The position numbers and the translations under genes were made by a program. The notes below the pieces were generated by a model that did not search any database, was not told where the DNA came from, and worked only from the letters and a program-made list of their open reading frames with translations. 5,763 bases of DNA from Gammaproteobacteria bacterium. GTDB lineage: Bacteria > Pseudomonadota > Gammaproteobacteria > GRL18. This document shows, one piece after another, positions 5,674 through 5,763 of this stretch. Numbering within the stretch: position 1 is the first letter of the stretch; each line of letters opens with the position of its first letter. The stretch is taken from positions 1 to 5,763 of the forward strand of contig JAGLFC010000031.1 of assembly GCA_023144715.1 (NCBI GenBank), in the 5' to 3' direction.

Positions 5674-5717
5674 AAAAGGCGTAATAAATGTTATATTTAT
5701 TGTGCCTTTTCTATTTT
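5674..5717 (+). terminator. Rho-independent terminator after soxZ
   Basis: AAAAGGC (5674-5680) pairs with GCCTTTT (5704-5710), and the stem continues through 5681-5689/5695-5703, with two G-U pairs next to the GC core, to make about 16 bp closed by a 5-base loop (5690-5694). T-rich sequence follows (CTATTTT). It lies 45 bases after the soxZ stop. A run of A before the stem means it could also act on a transcript arriving from the right on the minus strand. Confidence 0.8.
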
Positions 5718-5763
5718 AATTTACAAATTCAGAACTTGAAGAAGCATGGCTCTGGGTAAAAGA

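Noticed and set aside
5718..5763. Possible gene edge at the right end: ATG at 5746 (MALGKR), or a minus-strand gene ending with a stop at 5716-5718, 5721-5723 or 5729-5731
   Set aside because: Too few codons to choose strand or frame. The ATG has only a weak GAAGAAG ahead of it, and the minus-strand frames show no recognisable end. Sequence beyond 5763 would settle it.

Overview
The window looks like chromosomal DNA from an AT-rich, sulfur-oxidising gammaproteobacterium. This rests on gene content (soxYZ, a DsrE-like protein, nagZ next to an S-methyl-5'-thioinosine phosphorylase) and on the AT-rich third codon positions. The genus cannot be fixed from the sequence; a Thiotrichales/Beggiatoa-like or methanotroph-like lineage is a guess. 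I see no insertion sequence, tRNA, rRNA, CRISPR array or phage gene, and no gene-free stretch longer than about 230 bases.

Minus-strand operon, right to left (4569 down to 1): nagZ (cytoplasmic beta-N-acetylglucosaminidase, peptidoglycan recycling), a small single-cysteine DsrE-family protein, a hypoxanthine(-guanine) phosphoribosyltransferase, an S-methyl-5'-thioinosine phosphorylase, an AlgI-like MBOAT membrane O-acyltransferase, and the start of an AlgX/AlgJ-like SGNH-type protein cut by the left edge. The junctions are an 8-nt overlap, an 18-nt gap, a 1-nt gap, a 1-nt overlap and an 18-nt gap, so one transcript is likely. The two purine enzymes form a logical chain: methylthioinosine gives hypoxanthine, which gives IMP. 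The MBOAT/AlgX-like pair at the distal end should O-acetylate an exported polysaccharide or other envelope glycan.

Divergent regulatory region (4570-4797): it separates nagZ from soxY and is rich in symmetry. It holds a 7-bp inverted repeat just ahead of nagZ, a perfect 8-bp inverted repeat with half-sites 22 bp apart, a consensus -10 on the minus strand, and a plus-strand promoter candidate before soxY that fits both sigma-70 (TTGGCA-16-TATCAT) and sigma-54 (TGGCAT-N5-GTGCA). A CGTTTA repeat sits at the predicted soxY start point.

Plus-strand unit (4798-5710): soxY (Tat-exported thiosulfate carrier with the C-terminal GGCGG arm) and soxZ (its partner), closed by a strong hairpin terminator. 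No soxA, X, B, C or D lies in the window, so this is a soxYZ pair apart from a full sox cluster, at least locally. The last 45 or so bases may hold the edge of another gene but cannot be resolved.

No obviously new system is present. The most interesting points are the sigma-54-like soxY promoter with an upstream palindrome, the DsrE-like protein between cell-wall and purine salvage genes and facing soxYZ, a second cysteine in SoxY, and the tail of the operon running from thionucleoside salvage into glycan O-acetylation.
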